Positions 11,406 through 22,609 of a stretch of 64,000 bases of DNA are shown here, in pieces. Position 1 is the first letter of the stretch. The number at the start of each line of letters is the position of its first letter. The position numbers were made by a program, and so were the translations under genes. Origin of the DNA: Antedon bifida (Eukaryota; Echinodermata; Crinoidea; Comatulida; Antedonidae); NCBI GenBank assembly GCA_963402885.1, contig OY727098.1, forward strand, positions 868,001 through 932,000. Direction: 5' to 3'. The notes under the pieces were generated by a model, which was not told where the DNA came from, made no database searches, and was given only the letters and a program-made list of their open reading frames with translations.

Positions 11406-13878
11406 ATGAAAGACATCAACGAAACAACTACAACCATCTTGGAAAATACGTCGCTACCTCTTCCAATCGCCGTAACGTCTATACTAGCTGGTATCTTGTT
11501 GGTACCGTTTCTTATCCTCATAACTGCATACTACTGTAGAAGACGTAATAAATCAACTAAAACTTCTCCAGAGTATTTCATCTATCACAAACCGATGAAA
11601 CTAACGAGTTCTATCGCTTTCACAATTCCAAAAACATTATCCAAGAAAGAAGGTTCTTGTAGCAGTACGAAGAAACATATTAAAGTTTCATCGACTTTAA
11701 GGAGCACGAGCAGCGAAGACTCCTCAACTACTGCTGCCGATGAACCTTGTTTTCAGAGAACTTCAACACCATTAAGGAATAAAGATCATCCAAGTCCAGT
11801 CGATTATGGAATTGATCCTGCGGTTTATAAAATCAGCAGTGTACCAGACGAAGATCAGTCGCAAATACCTTCGAAGTATTGCCGGGGAAAATTGCAGTTT
11901 TCTATCTCTTACGCACCTATGGAGAGTCAACTTACATTTTTTCTTTTACAGGTAAAATAGGAGAATTGATATTCATTCATTCAATCTTTTATTTCGGATT
12001 CTCTGGCCCATAGAAAATGACATTATGTATAAATATTAACAAAGGCGCAGGATGGAAAGCATTTCAATATAGATTATAATGAAACAAGCAAAGAATGTGA
12101 AAGACTGTATAGAGGAAACCTTTGGAATACTGGCTAATATTAATCGATCTGTATACTACTACTATAGTAGTACTATTAGTAGTAGTATTCCATGTTTTTA
12201 TTTATTCATAGACAATTCAACTATCTCTCTATATCAGACTGCAGGAAACTCTTCTAAAAATATGTTTTTTTCTTTAGAGGTCGTCACAAGTCCAATAATT
12301 AAATAAGTTTAACTTTCGGACAAAAACAAAGCAAGTTAAAAATCCCATTATATATGGTAATTGGTTTAAAGTCGTGTATATTCAGTTGTCTGTTTCTTAT
12401 TGTTTCAGGTAATTCAACTACCGGCGACAAACATGCGTGGAACAACCGACTCGTACGTTGAAGTAAAAATGATCCCAAATACGCACAGATTAACGTACAG
12501 GTCCCGTATGAAGCGGGATACGTTATCACCGCAGTTCCGACAGTATTTCACGTTCACGGTTCCGATATCAGTAGTACAAGCTATGGCAGTCCGCTTTGTC
12601 GTTTTTCAGTGCGATGACGACAACAGTCCATATCCTCTAGGTGAAATTCTATATCCTCTTCGAACCTTTGATCCAAACTCGAACGAAAGATTTGAACCGA
12701 TTTGGATAGATATCCACCAAGACGATTTATTGGTAAGGGTTTTGTATTTGATTGTTTTTATATGTATATAGCTGATCATACATTTGTCTTGTTATTTGGA
12801 CTTTTTTCTATAAAATGTATTTGCGCAATGTGACATAGGTAAAAACTACCGACAGAATCAAATTTCGTGCACACGTACTTGCACTCATTTTTCCTCAATC
12901 ATCTTTTGTCTATTCTATTTGTTTCTCTCTTAATAGCGTGACTATCGACAGGGAGAATTGTTCTTGTCGTTAACGTACCTACCAAATGCAAGTCGACTGA
13001 ATGTGGTTATTCTACGTGCCAAAAACTTGCAACTTAACAATCACGAATTAAAATCATGTCAATGTAAGTTTTTTTCTTTTGAAAGTATATATTCTCAAAG
13101 ATTGCATGAGACTTTATATTTGTAGCTTTATGCGTATTATACACGTTATTTATCACTCGTCATGGGTATATATGATTACATTCTGCCATTAGCTCTCTCT
13201 CTCCTCCTCTCCGCAAATAACTCTCACAAAATGCGGTTTCACATGATCAAAGTCTTCGATTCTCTCTAATCCAATTAATTATATCGCGTTACTTTATTTA
13301 AAATGTCGGGCATATTCCCATTTTCTTCTAATTTCCCCTTATTATTTCTGTATTTGTTTTACGAGTTGACGCTAAGATCTTACTATATTTTTCTGTTATT
13401 ATACTGTGTATTTTTTCGGCTCTCCAGAATCACGTCTTACAATCATCGTGTTTTCTACTAAAAGTTAGTCAGCTGAGAAATAAATATTCCATCTAAATTA
13501 CTCATTGTGCACCAATTTAATTTTTATTTTGTAGGTCATCAAACAACTCGGCGTTCATTCAACAAAGGCAAGTGTGGTCTTTACGTCAAACTTTCCATGA
13601 TTAAATACAAGAAGTGCTACAAAAATCGACAAACTTCAGTGAAATCATGTCACCAGCACCCAGTGTTCAACCAGGCATTTTCATTAGACTTAAAGGCGAG
13701 CGAATTGGAACATGCGTATATCGTAATTGCTGTGTGTTACAGCTTACGTGCGCATGGCGTTGTAGGGAGAACCGTGATTGGGCCTTTTGTGTATTCCACT
13801 GGTGACGGTGCTGAGCATTGGAATGACATGCTGGAAGCACCAAGGAGCGCGGTACCTCACTGGCACACGTTGTTCTAA
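11406..13878 (+). CDS. Divergent synaptotagmin-like protein (TM plus two C2 domains)
   Basis: Probable vesicle or plasma-membrane protein of the synaptotagmin family. Coding exons 11406-11951, 12409-12732, 12937-13063 and 13535-13878 join in phase to give 446 residues. A short extracellular/lumenal N-terminus carries two N-glycosylation sequons (NET, NTS). A single membrane segment (about 20-43) is followed by CRRR and a Ser/Thr-rich linker. C2A (about 165-290) has the GTTDSYVEV core, and C2B ends HWNDMLEAPRSAVPHWHTLF, close to the family ending with WH. In C2A several aspartates that bind calcium in Syt1 are replaced: the motif reads NMRGTTDSY and FQCDDDNSPY. A calcium-independent member like Syt12 or Syt13 therefore seems likeliest. 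Which subtype it is cannot be settled without a tree. Confidence 0.85.
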
Positions 13879-14085
13879 ATTGCTGGTGTTCTAATATTAC
13901 ATTTTGTGTAGGCCTATAGCACTATGGAGGTAATAAATGTACCATGCTGGTGACGGTGCTGAGCACTGGAAGCACCAAGGAGCGCGGTACCTCACTGGAA
14001 CACATTGTACCATGCTGGTGACGGTGCTGAGCACTGGAAGCACCAAGGAGCGCGGTACCTCACTGGCACACAAATTGCTGGTGTA
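13801..14085. repeat. Tail of the last C2 exon plus two copies in the 3' flank (68-bp spacing)
   Basis: The segment starting GGTGACGGTGCTGAGCA at 13801, coding for the end of C2B, recurs at 13949 and 14017. The two non-coding copies lack 13 bases (ATGACATGCTGGA) present in the coding copy, at a TGGA direct repeat, so they descend from one shortened duplicate. They follow the stop codon and would lie in the 3' UTR. Confidence 0.9.
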
Positions 14086-14293
14086 CTTCTGTGAGTGAAT
14101 GAATTTAAAGCACCGTACTAACGAAAGAAATCGCCTGTTTTCTAGTAAAATAAATGTATTCAGAACTTGTTTTCGATTTTCTTTTTTTTTTGCAATCATT
14201 GCCACAAGTCGTTAAAAAATGAACGAGAAGTTTCCGTTTCAGATATTATATTAATTATTAACTAGACATGAAACTCGTCACTTTGACGAGTTA

Positions 14294-15847
14294 GTTATCC
14301 GCACCACGACAAACGCCACGTGCACGTCATACATTGGAATATTGCACACAGATAAAGATTATGGCATTATGACAAGAACTGAAGAATATGACATGCTGTT
14401 AGTGCTGAATTTTGTGTCATATAGTATATACATGCAAACAGTATAAGCTGTATACATATTACATACAGTGTAGAATAGGTGAAATTACGGGACCCGCCAT
14501 TTATTCCAATTTTTAACATGGCGACGGTATCAAAATGAAACACTTAGATAGCAATTTCAGAAGGAAATTATCTCAGGAACAACATATTAACGTGTAGAAG
14601 AAATTTGAATACGTAAAATATAGATGCGCACCCTTTTAAATGTGATGAACTATTACGCAAAATATGAAAATACGACTTTTTTTATTCAACTGGCCATATG
14701 ATGACGTCACAACATCCGATTGGCAAAATGTTTACATGAATTCGTATCTACAATCCAATAGCTTCCAGAAAACGTTTTAATCGTGATTATCACATTTTAT
14801 TCTTACGAGCTATTACAGATTAAAATTTACTGTAAAGATGAAATTAATGACCCACGTAATTAAAATTTGTAGGCATGATGACGTCATAAAAATTAAAATA
14901 TTTTTATCTCATGCTAAAGAAAGTTGATTGACCTACACAATATATAAATGTAGGAGAAAAAGGAATACAGATAAGCGCGATGCGCTCCATTGAATGTGAT
15001 GAGCAATAACGAAAGAGACAAAAATCCTATATTTTACATTCGTGTGGCCATACGATGACGTCACAATGTTTTTTTAGCCTTATTGATGCATGATCCGATA
15101 TCTACAACTCATCAACTTCTAGATTTTGTAATAAAAATAAACGGTTAACGGTTTACTTTAGAAACTATGACTGTTTAAAAAAAGACATAATTTTGACGAT
15201 TTTTTAAGCTTTTTCATAAAAAACGCGCACGAATTGTCTAATTCAACGTGTTCGTATGGCGTTATTTAAACTGGAAAAGGTCTAAATTGTTTTCAAAATC
15301 ACTGGGAAAGGCTTGAAAAATATAATTCAAGAGAAAAAAATATGTTTTCAACGCTATGTGCGCACCGCGCGCATAAAAAATTGCGCGCCCGTGGGAATTT
15401 TTGACATGCTCAAAATGACAAGAAACGCGTAAAAAGTTGATTAGAAATTAATTTTGCGCATTTTGAAATTTTAAATGCGCGTGCGCGCGTAACTTCTTGT
15501 CAAACATGCCATTTTTAATCCGTAGAAAGTTTGCCCCTGATATGACTTAAATTTTGTCAAAGTGTCAATACTAAATGACTTTTGGTTTTTAATCTATGAT
15601 CAATCATTGAAATTCATAAAATTGCGCATAAGTCACGTTGCGCAACTATGACGTCATTCAAAAATAGGAGGTGCACAACTTCACGTAAATGCCCATATGT
15701 TGTCAAAGTTATGAAATGTTATGTTTACACATTTTAGAGGAACACGACTCACAAAAAGGAAGGAAGGAAAGAAGAATAATACAGAAAAAAAATATTGATC
15801 TCATACAATTACAAGGAGTTATCCGCTTGGTATACCAAGCGGATAAC
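14294..15847. mobile_element. TA-flanked 1.55-kb non-autonomous element with CRE-like palindromes
   Basis: The left end TA|GTTATCCGC (from 14294) and the right end GCGGATAAC|TA (to 15847) form short terminal inverted repeats with a TA duplication, as in Tc1/mariner-type insertions. A perfect 32-bp palindrome (15817-15848) closes the right end, and a hairpin (AACTCGTCA / TGACGAGTT, 14272-14292) abuts the left. Inside, TGACGTCA occurs at 14702, 14879, 15056 and 15649. No transposase frame is visible. A Helitron-like origin is an alternative because of the terminal hairpin. Confidence 0.55.
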
Positions 15848-16240
15848 TAATAATAATAATCACTTGACTAGATACTAAGTACAAACACAGATAATCTGTT
15901 TAGAACAGGAAAATAAAACACTTGCAATTATACTACTGTATATGAACACATTACATGGAGGAAATATTAGTAAAAAATAGGTTTAAAAAAAACCCAGACA
16001 TTTAGTTACTTTTTATATTATTAGTTGACCCAATCTCACAACTAGGTATATTATGTAAAATAGCAGCGTTTCCTAAACGATTAAGTTTTTCCTCAAATAA
16101 TGATGCAGTTAAAGCTGAGAGATGTAAAATAACATTATTTATTTCATCTCCCTGGTTAGTCACTTTTAAAGGCGGATACGTAATGCAATAAACGTTAGGT
16201 GGATCGCCAGTGGAATTAAATGTTTAATACAGTATACAAT

Positions 16241-16425
16241 CAAGGCAATCTGACAACAGGACACCAAGCTCGCCTTGCCAATATAGGAACTCGTAACAGT
16301 CCTTTGATCTTATGTCTGGCTGCGACAAATACCAACAGTGCATAATCTCCGGGGCACTGATCATGTTGCAGCCACAGATAAACCATTTGATCTCCGGAGT
16401 TTAACATCAGCGTTAGATTGCCTTG
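16241..16425. mobile_element. Nested inverted-repeat MITE, copy 1
   Basis: Ends CAAGGCAATCTGACAACAG and GTTAGATTGCCTTG are inverted. An inner pair, around GTCTGGCTGCGACA and TTGCAGCCACAGATAAACC, is inverted as well. A second copy lies at 18504-18717. Confidence 0.75.
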
Positions 16426-17109
16426 ATATAATGTTCACTCATACTAATGCCTACATATCTTTTAAGAGGTACAGTCTCGAGTATTGCACATAATAATAGG
16501 ATTAAGGTAAATATCTTGTGATCGGCAAAAACACCACAAGAAAGTTAGTATGAATTGATATTGTCATTAACAATACTGAAAACCAAGTTTAAGTTTCAGT
16601 TTCTAAGCATAATTCATAAATATTATGGGAAAGTGTTCAGAATACTTTTGCTATAAAAATATATAAACATGCAAACCAAACAAAAGAATTCACATTAATA
16701 AGCTGATATTGTTTACACAAGATATACTATAAGATAATAATTATTTACTTTTTTTGGAAATTGACTAAAAAGAAAATCAACCTCAACTCAGATTAACCAA
16801 TGAAAAGAGACATCATTATGTACACATTTTTAAAATTAATGGTATGTTTATGGGTCTTGCGTGACAAGTAATATCTTCTTGCAAGATCCTCTATTAATGG
16901 TATTTTTGTATTGTCTCATTATAAATTATCATTCTTTTTTATTGTATTGTTTTACCATTGATAGAAACTACTAAATGTTAAATTATTATTATACATGAAG
17001 TAGCCTGCACAAATGATGAAATACACCTGGAGGTGATTGTAACTAAAACCTTGGTAGGCCTACATGTCATTACATTGCCAATGTATGCGGTACACATTAC
17101 AATGAGCTT

Positions 17110-17290
17110 AAGGCCAACTAAGACAGCGTCGTAAGACGAGTCATCTCTTCGAGAGAAAACTAAACATGTTTAAAGTTCTCCCGACGACTTAAAAACTATG
17201 CCCGACGCTATCTCAAGACGACTCGGACAGCACTGATGAGTCAAAACGTTTCGTCGGGCCTCATCGTATGACGCTGTCTACGTTGCCTTT
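17110..17290. mobile_element. TIR element, about 180 bp
   Basis: The left end AAGGCCAACTAAGACAGCGT is matched on the other strand by the right end (AAAGGCAACGTAGACAGCGT) with few differences. The interior is rich in CGACGA-type motifs, unlike the AT-rich flanks, and has no coding capacity. Confidence 0.65.
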
Positions 17291-17517
17291 AGTGGTTAAC
17301 TTGCATGCAATGTAGTTTGAATATACTAGCTCTTAATTAACCTAAGCAATTAAGAAGTGCCCCCACTAATACTCTCTTAGCTTTGTATTTAGAATAATTT
17401 TGTTTATCATGCAAGTGTTTTAGGTTTAGTTCTACTCTTGAGAAAAAAGTGCTTAACAAATTAAGTAATTAAAAATACATGATTAAACACAGCAAACACA
17501 AAGTCCATTAATACTGC

Positions 17518-17550
17518 CATGGAGGAAAAAAAGTTATTTTTTCCTCCATG
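17518..17550. repeat. Perfect 14-bp-arm hairpin
   Basis: CATGGAGGAAAAAA and its exact reverse complement flank a five-base loop. No gene ends here, so a terminator role has no support. Confidence 0.85.
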
Positions 17551-17683
17551 ATACTGTAGCTATTATAATTAAAGTTAAGTACTAATATAATAAGATACAT
17601 TTGGCATGATACTGTATTATATATAAGTACTGTAATTACCCATAAACCATAATTCTCAGCTGCTGAATACATGTTTACTGCAA

Positions 17684-17952
17684 GGCCGTGTTTCCGCAGC
17701 CCATAACAAAAATTATCGCTTAATTTTTTACTAACCAATCAGATAATTAATAAAAAAATAAAATGCACATGATCAGTCATTACCAACAACAAGTGGCCAA
17801 TCATAACTCAACAATTTGTCCTTCAGGTCAAAGGTTAAAAATTATCGGATTTGAATCGGATAATTATCGGTTAATTTTTCTTGAGCGGAATCGGTTAAAC
17901 CCCGTTTCCACAGGAACTTTATCGGTTCATTTTTGGTTGCGTAAACACGACC
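17684..17952. mobile_element. TIR element family E, copy 1
   Basis: GGCCGTGTTTCCGCAGCC at the left is mirrored by GGTCGTGTTTACGCAACC on the opposite strand at the right. The interior carries repeated ATTATCGGTTAATTTTT-like motifs. A second copy lies in inverted orientation at 53976-54172. The open frame inside is incidental. Confidence 0.7.
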
Positions 17953-18503
17953 TAAGCCTCATCCGCACCTTTTCATTACATTATTTCTTTTTACAAAAAT
18001 AATAACAAATTCACAAATACTGTATACATTCACCAAAAAGTAATACTACTACAAACCGAATATTATAGTACAATCGTTTTCACTAAACAAATTTCAGTTC
18101 CTCAACAATCCATCCCATTTTAGAAACACAATTTTAAAGGGCTTTACCAAATGCCATGAATGTTAAAAAAAATAATTGTTTAATGTGAGTTTAGCTGTCA
18201 GCACCAATTCACATTTCAAACGAACTGTTTAAAAAAAATTTGTCTAAAGCTTCATAAGATTTTTTTTACAATAACCAATAAAACAGAAAACTTTGGCAAT
18301 TTGTTAAGTGCATAAAATTTATAAAAATGTTTAAATTACTAGAGGGAATGTTAATAAAAACGTAAGTACTATATCAATGATTCTCTGATTCACTTAAATA
18401 CCAAGGCCAACTGATACTGCATTACAAAACGAGGTACAACCTTACATTTGGTCTAAATGGTTTCAGAGGCAGATTTTGCTAATGCAATCCGAGGTGGCCT
18501 TAT

Positions 18504-18717
18504 CAAGGCAATCTAACAACAGGACACTGAGCTCGCCTTGACAAGATAGGAACTCGTAACAGTCCTTTGATCTTATGTCTGGCTGCGACAAATATCAACA
18601 GTACTGTACTATGTACATATTCTCTGCGGCATGCGGTGTCTGTTAACTAATCGTGTCGCAGCCACAGATAAACCCTTTGATCTCCAGAGCTCAGTATACT
18701 GTTGTTAGATTGCCTTG
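18504..18717. mobile_element. Nested inverted-repeat MITE, copy 2
   Basis: A perfect 19-bp terminal inverted repeat (CAAGGCAATCTAACAACAG) encloses an inner inverted pair, GTCTGGCTGCGACA versus TGTCGCAGCCACAGA. The flanks G(C/T)CTTATC are nearly identical, compatible with an 8-bp target duplication of hAT type. That reading is tentative, because copy 1 does not show it. Confidence 0.8.
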
Positions 18718-18799
18718 GTCTTATCATGGAGCTATAAAATTAGATTTTAGCTCCATGGTCTTATCATGCTACTGTGTAACTATGACATATTACTATTAC

Positions 18800-21556
18800 T
18801 CACTTTTTGGCAAAGTATAATTTTTTAGTTAACATTGACATAAAGCATGGCACTTGCTTCTTGCCAATCATTGCAGGATCTCTACAAGCCTTTACTGACC
18901 GCTGAGAAACAATATGGTTGACCAACAGAAGCATGTCTGTAAATTCCATCGTCGTTCCATAGCGCTCCATGACAAATGAAAGAGCTTGTATGAACCATGA
19001 ACCATAGGCTGTGTCTCGGTGCGAGTAATATCCTAGTCAATGGAAATAACGAAAATCATTTTAAATAAAAATAATGTAACTACATATATGTATAATATAC
19101 ACTAATGAAGGCCTAGTGTTGCCCGAAAGCTCTGCTAACTTTTCTAGCTGTTTTACTTTATCGTTTGATTTAGCTTTTCACTTTTATTTTGTATCTCCAT
19201 TGAGATCCAGCCACTTATACCCACAACATTTTTTCAGTATTTTGCCTTTGGATTTAAAGTATATGTTATAAAGTGTATGTTATAACAAATACATAAACAC
19301 TATTACTCTATAATATTGTCTGTGGTTCATATTCTGTGAGAGTAATTCAATCCATGGAGTAAAGCAAAATATAATTTCTTGTTAACACATTGTTTATAGT
19401 TAAGCCACTAAGTAAATAAACAAGGTGTGCTTTCCCAATTCAAGGGATATTTAACTTATGAAGGGACAACAAGAAACACATTGAAATTTGGGACTGTATC
19501 CAATGGTGTAACGTATGGGGCTAAGGTCCCTGGTTTAGCATTCCTAAGGGGCCCTTTAACTCTGGGTCGTTGCATTGGGGCTGCTCATGCTCTGGGGTCC
19601 CTAGGATCTCGCCACTGTGCATACCTCATTAATGCATATGACTGTACATTGATAGGAAGCAGTTTACCTTCAGCTACAGAGTATGCTAATAGAAAGTCAG
19701 CACCAGCAGGAACAGTGGGCCTTGGGCCTGCATCTGCTACATCAACATCCATTAACTCTACATCATCAAGACCATCCATAGCATCTATACCTATCTCATG
19801 TTCCTCACCACGACATGCCTTTAAAATAAACAATCGTATATACTCAATTGTTGTCAAAGTTTGTGCTCCAAATTTCTAACCTTATATCTGCCATTGTGTA
19901 AATGCAAATTTGAAAACAAGGCTTTTAAAGTTGTATTAAGATATAATAATTTTTATTTATGGAGTATTGGGATCACTGTGGCTAAATGTGTTACATACAA
20001 TGTGTTGTTTCTGTATTTAGAGCAGAAGTTAATAGATGAGTAATTGAGATATGGGATCTTTTGAGATGTCCTAACTTACACAACCTCTGCAGTGGATGAC
20101 ATAGTACCAGTTAAACAGAAATAAGACCACATTTACCCTGGATCGGCAATCGATAGGTGTAAACACTCCAGAAAGTTAGGTCGGCCCTGGGTGACCAATG
20201 GCTTGAGAAAATTGAGTAAATGAATCCTCAGGGCCGTTGTTTGGAATGCAAATGTAAACAAGCTGGATCAGGCTCAAACAATTAAATTTGTACCCATCCT
20301 GGAGGGCCCAGGAATGGCCCAGCACCCAATCGTGTAAATGGGGTATACCCACAAACCTACAGTAAGTTGTAAAAATGGACATTATTTTTATTATAAATCT
20401 TCTACTAACCTGTATTAAAAAAATCTTTGGTTTTCCAACTAAACTTTTGCACTTCTCTCCTCTGAAACGGTCAATGAGTTCTTGTAACTTAAGCACACCA
20501 TCATAAGCATAAATGACGTCGTTATCACCATGAGTAAGGAAGACGCATACAAAGCAATCTGAATCTGCATGACTCTGTTGTGACACTAAAAATACAAATT
20601 GTTGTAAAGTAAAATTTCTGATATTAAAGATTTGATTTATAAAGGAAAATCATTAAAAAACCAGTCGTAATTATCTACAGTATGCCCGGTATAGGACATG
20701 TCTTCTCAGGACTATAAACCGTAGGTCCAGTGTACACATCTGGCTCATGTGCACTTTAAAGAACCTAGTACATCTTTCGAGACGAGTAGGGGGTTACTCC
20801 GGTGCACTAGTACATCACATCCACTGATCACAACTGATCTTTGACTGAAGAAGTCGCCCACCAACTTGCAGTACTGTTTAGTGTCGTACCATTTTTTAGG
20901 GCATCCCATAACTGCACCACTGTTAAATCTTGATGAACTTTGACATCAAACTGAAGCTTTGTAAGTTGTTTTTTCAAGTTATCAACATCGTGTTGGGTTC
21001 CTCGCCTACGTGGCATTTGCGTGCCCAGATGAAATTCTTCATGATTGAAAATGACAGCAACACCACGTTTTGGATGAGACATATTATAGCTTAATAAATT
21101 CTTGTCAATTCCCTGTAAAATACTAAATAATAATTTATAAAACATGTTATATAAATGTGTGTGTGTATTTGTTCAACAAGATGTATAATATAATATAGTA
21201 ATGTATGGCCTAGAGTAGTAGTAGTAGTAGGCCTACCCTAGGCCTATGCTAATTATTTATTAATTTACTATATTATAGGCCTAGGCCTACTATACAGTAT
21301 TGCTTTATAAGGTAGCAGGTATTTACCTTGGTACGTCACTAGAAGTAGAATAATCAGGCACTAGTCCTAGGCCTGGTTGAACATTCCAACTACTGGCTGT
21401 GGTCTCAGACGCCGGGGTTTGATACTGACTTCTTACCGTGGATGGCTGTTGTTGGTTTCTCGACGACGATGAATGAATGGAAGGACGAGACGATGCAAAC
21501 AAAGCATCGTTTTCTGTTATGTGATTATCGTTCTTTGATTGATCTGCCATGTCCAA
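18800..21556 (-). CDS. Executioner-type caspase (caspase-3/6/7-like)
   Basis: Cysteine protease of apoptosis acting in the cytosol. Five coding exons, 21556-21327, 21122-20890, 20585-20410, 19818-19668 and 19032-18800, join in phase to give 340 residues. The first ~90 residues are Ser/Gln-rich with no CARD or DED. The large subunit holds the catalytic histidine in LTHGD (His173) and the nucleophile in QACRG (Cys215), with intron 3 falling exactly between Q and A. An acidic interdomain linker (residues about 224-244) contains candidate Asp cleavage sites. The small subunit has [18 protein letters not shown] and ends in [12 protein letters not shown], typical of effector caspases. The exon 2 acceptor was set at TTATTTAG because the nearer TTTTACAG breaks the frame. 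The MDMADQ start is used; MADQ two codons later is possible. Confidence 0.94.
19186..19256 (-). repeat. Dispersed repeat family D, copy 1 (caspase intron 4)
   Basis: On the minus strand it reads CCAAAGGCAAAATACTG and continues to GGCTGGATCTCAATGGAGAT. Closely related plus-strand copies are at 43301-43360 and 58224-58291. Confidence 0.75.
19504..19566 (+). repeat. Dispersed repeat with GGTGTAACGT start (caspase intron 4)
   Basis: Resembles 41341-41425 (+) and 52286-52368 (-): GGCGTAACGCAGAGGCC, then CCTGGTTTAGGAAACC, then AAGTGGCCCTC. It is probably the end of a transposon family. Confidence 0.55.
20688..20822 (+). mobile_element. SINE body fragment (caspase intron 2)
   Basis: It shares GGTCCAGTGTACACATCTGG, GTGCACTTTAAAGAACC and GAGTAGGGGGTTACTCCGGT with the complete minus-strand copy at 60090-60318 and with fragments at 37660-37760, 48757-48830 and 49495-49660. 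The tRNA-like head is missing here. Confidence 0.75.
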
Positions 21557-22609
21557 ATTTAATTGAGGCTAGTTTTGACTAGGCCTACTTGATACAGATT
21601 TAGAAAATACTGTACGATATCATCAATCACAGAAGTGACACACACAACAAAACAAACAATAAAAATGATGTCATTAGTACGGCTGCTCTACAATGACAGA
21701 GGAAGCAATTCGCGTCAACTATTATGTGTAACGCGTTACTAATTTAAAACATGATAAAACAGCATATTTAACCTTGTTTTTTCTGGTATAAAATATAAAT
21801 TGATTTACCATTATTGGCATATTAATCAATAAAATAAAATGTAAATAGTTATATCATAGAACGAGGAGATTACAGTCGAGTCATGCGCAGTTCATACAAT
21901 CCAAACAAAGAAAAACAAAGATGTGATAGAGGGCGGTTTATTGCATAGAAAAGTTGTTTTTTTTCGTTTAGTATAGTTTTTAAATTGTTAAACAATTTAA
22001 ATTATTTCAACAAGAAAAAGGGTGATTTAAAAAAAAGTTTTACCGTCGGCACCGACGGAAAGTTTTCATCGTCAATCAGCCTTGCCTTTAGTTATAAACA
22101 GTACTTTTAGGCCTATAAAATATGAGGCTCTGTTTCGCTTTTATCATGATTTGTTGCTTGTTTTTACTATTTTTTTTTCTCTTTTGCAAATACAAAGCTT
22201 GGCTTAGTATCATCACTTTTTGCAAACAATTCTATATATCTACCACCCACATTGTGTTACATTTTCTTTACGTATTTCTCCATGGTCCGATGGAGAAATA
22301 TATATGCCTGTATCTGAATTCGTTTATCTATTTATGGTACTGAAAATAATTGACATCCGTTTCTTATCTGTTTCCTCTCCTCACGAACATCAACTACCAG
22401 CTACCCCAAGGTCGCCCTGAATAAACAATCATATGTGTAACGTCATAATTGTCCACTTTGTGATTGGCCCACGACTAGTAAAATTAACCGAGGATCCAAT
22501 TCTTACCTTATCCAGGAAGCTGTCACAAACGAATTGATAAAACAAAGCAAAGATCTCCTAAGACATGCCAATGTGATTCATAGAATCATCTACATCGGCA
22601 GCAGAAAAC
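21557..22609. promoter_or_regulatory. Shared 5' interval between caspase (-) and mosaic protease (+)
   Basis: About 1.05 kb separates the two start codons of divergently oriented genes, so both promoters probably lie here unless a remote 5' UTR exon exists. CATGCGCAG near 21884 resembles part of an NRF1 site. The small plus-strand frames in this interval have no recognisable content. Confidence 0.4.

Larger units (their letters stand above)
13879..18799. other. Gene-free, repeat-rich interval
   Basis: This separates the synaptotagmin-like gene from the caspase 3' end. I find no coding exon. It holds the duplicated C2 tail, a 1.55-kb TA-flanked element, two copies of a nested inverted-repeat MITE, two further TIR elements and a strong hairpin, annotated separately. 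The caspase polyadenylation signal must also lie at its right end. Confidence 0.7.

Noticed and set aside
13897-14205. Minus-strand frame of 102 codons
   Set aside because: Antisense to the duplicated C2 tail; its open length reflects the repeated unit.
22122-22343. Plus-strand hydrophobic frame upstream of the protease signal exon
   Set aside because: Low complexity (poly-Phe/Leu from T runs) with no splice-compatible link to the protease; the signal peptide at 22610 fits better.
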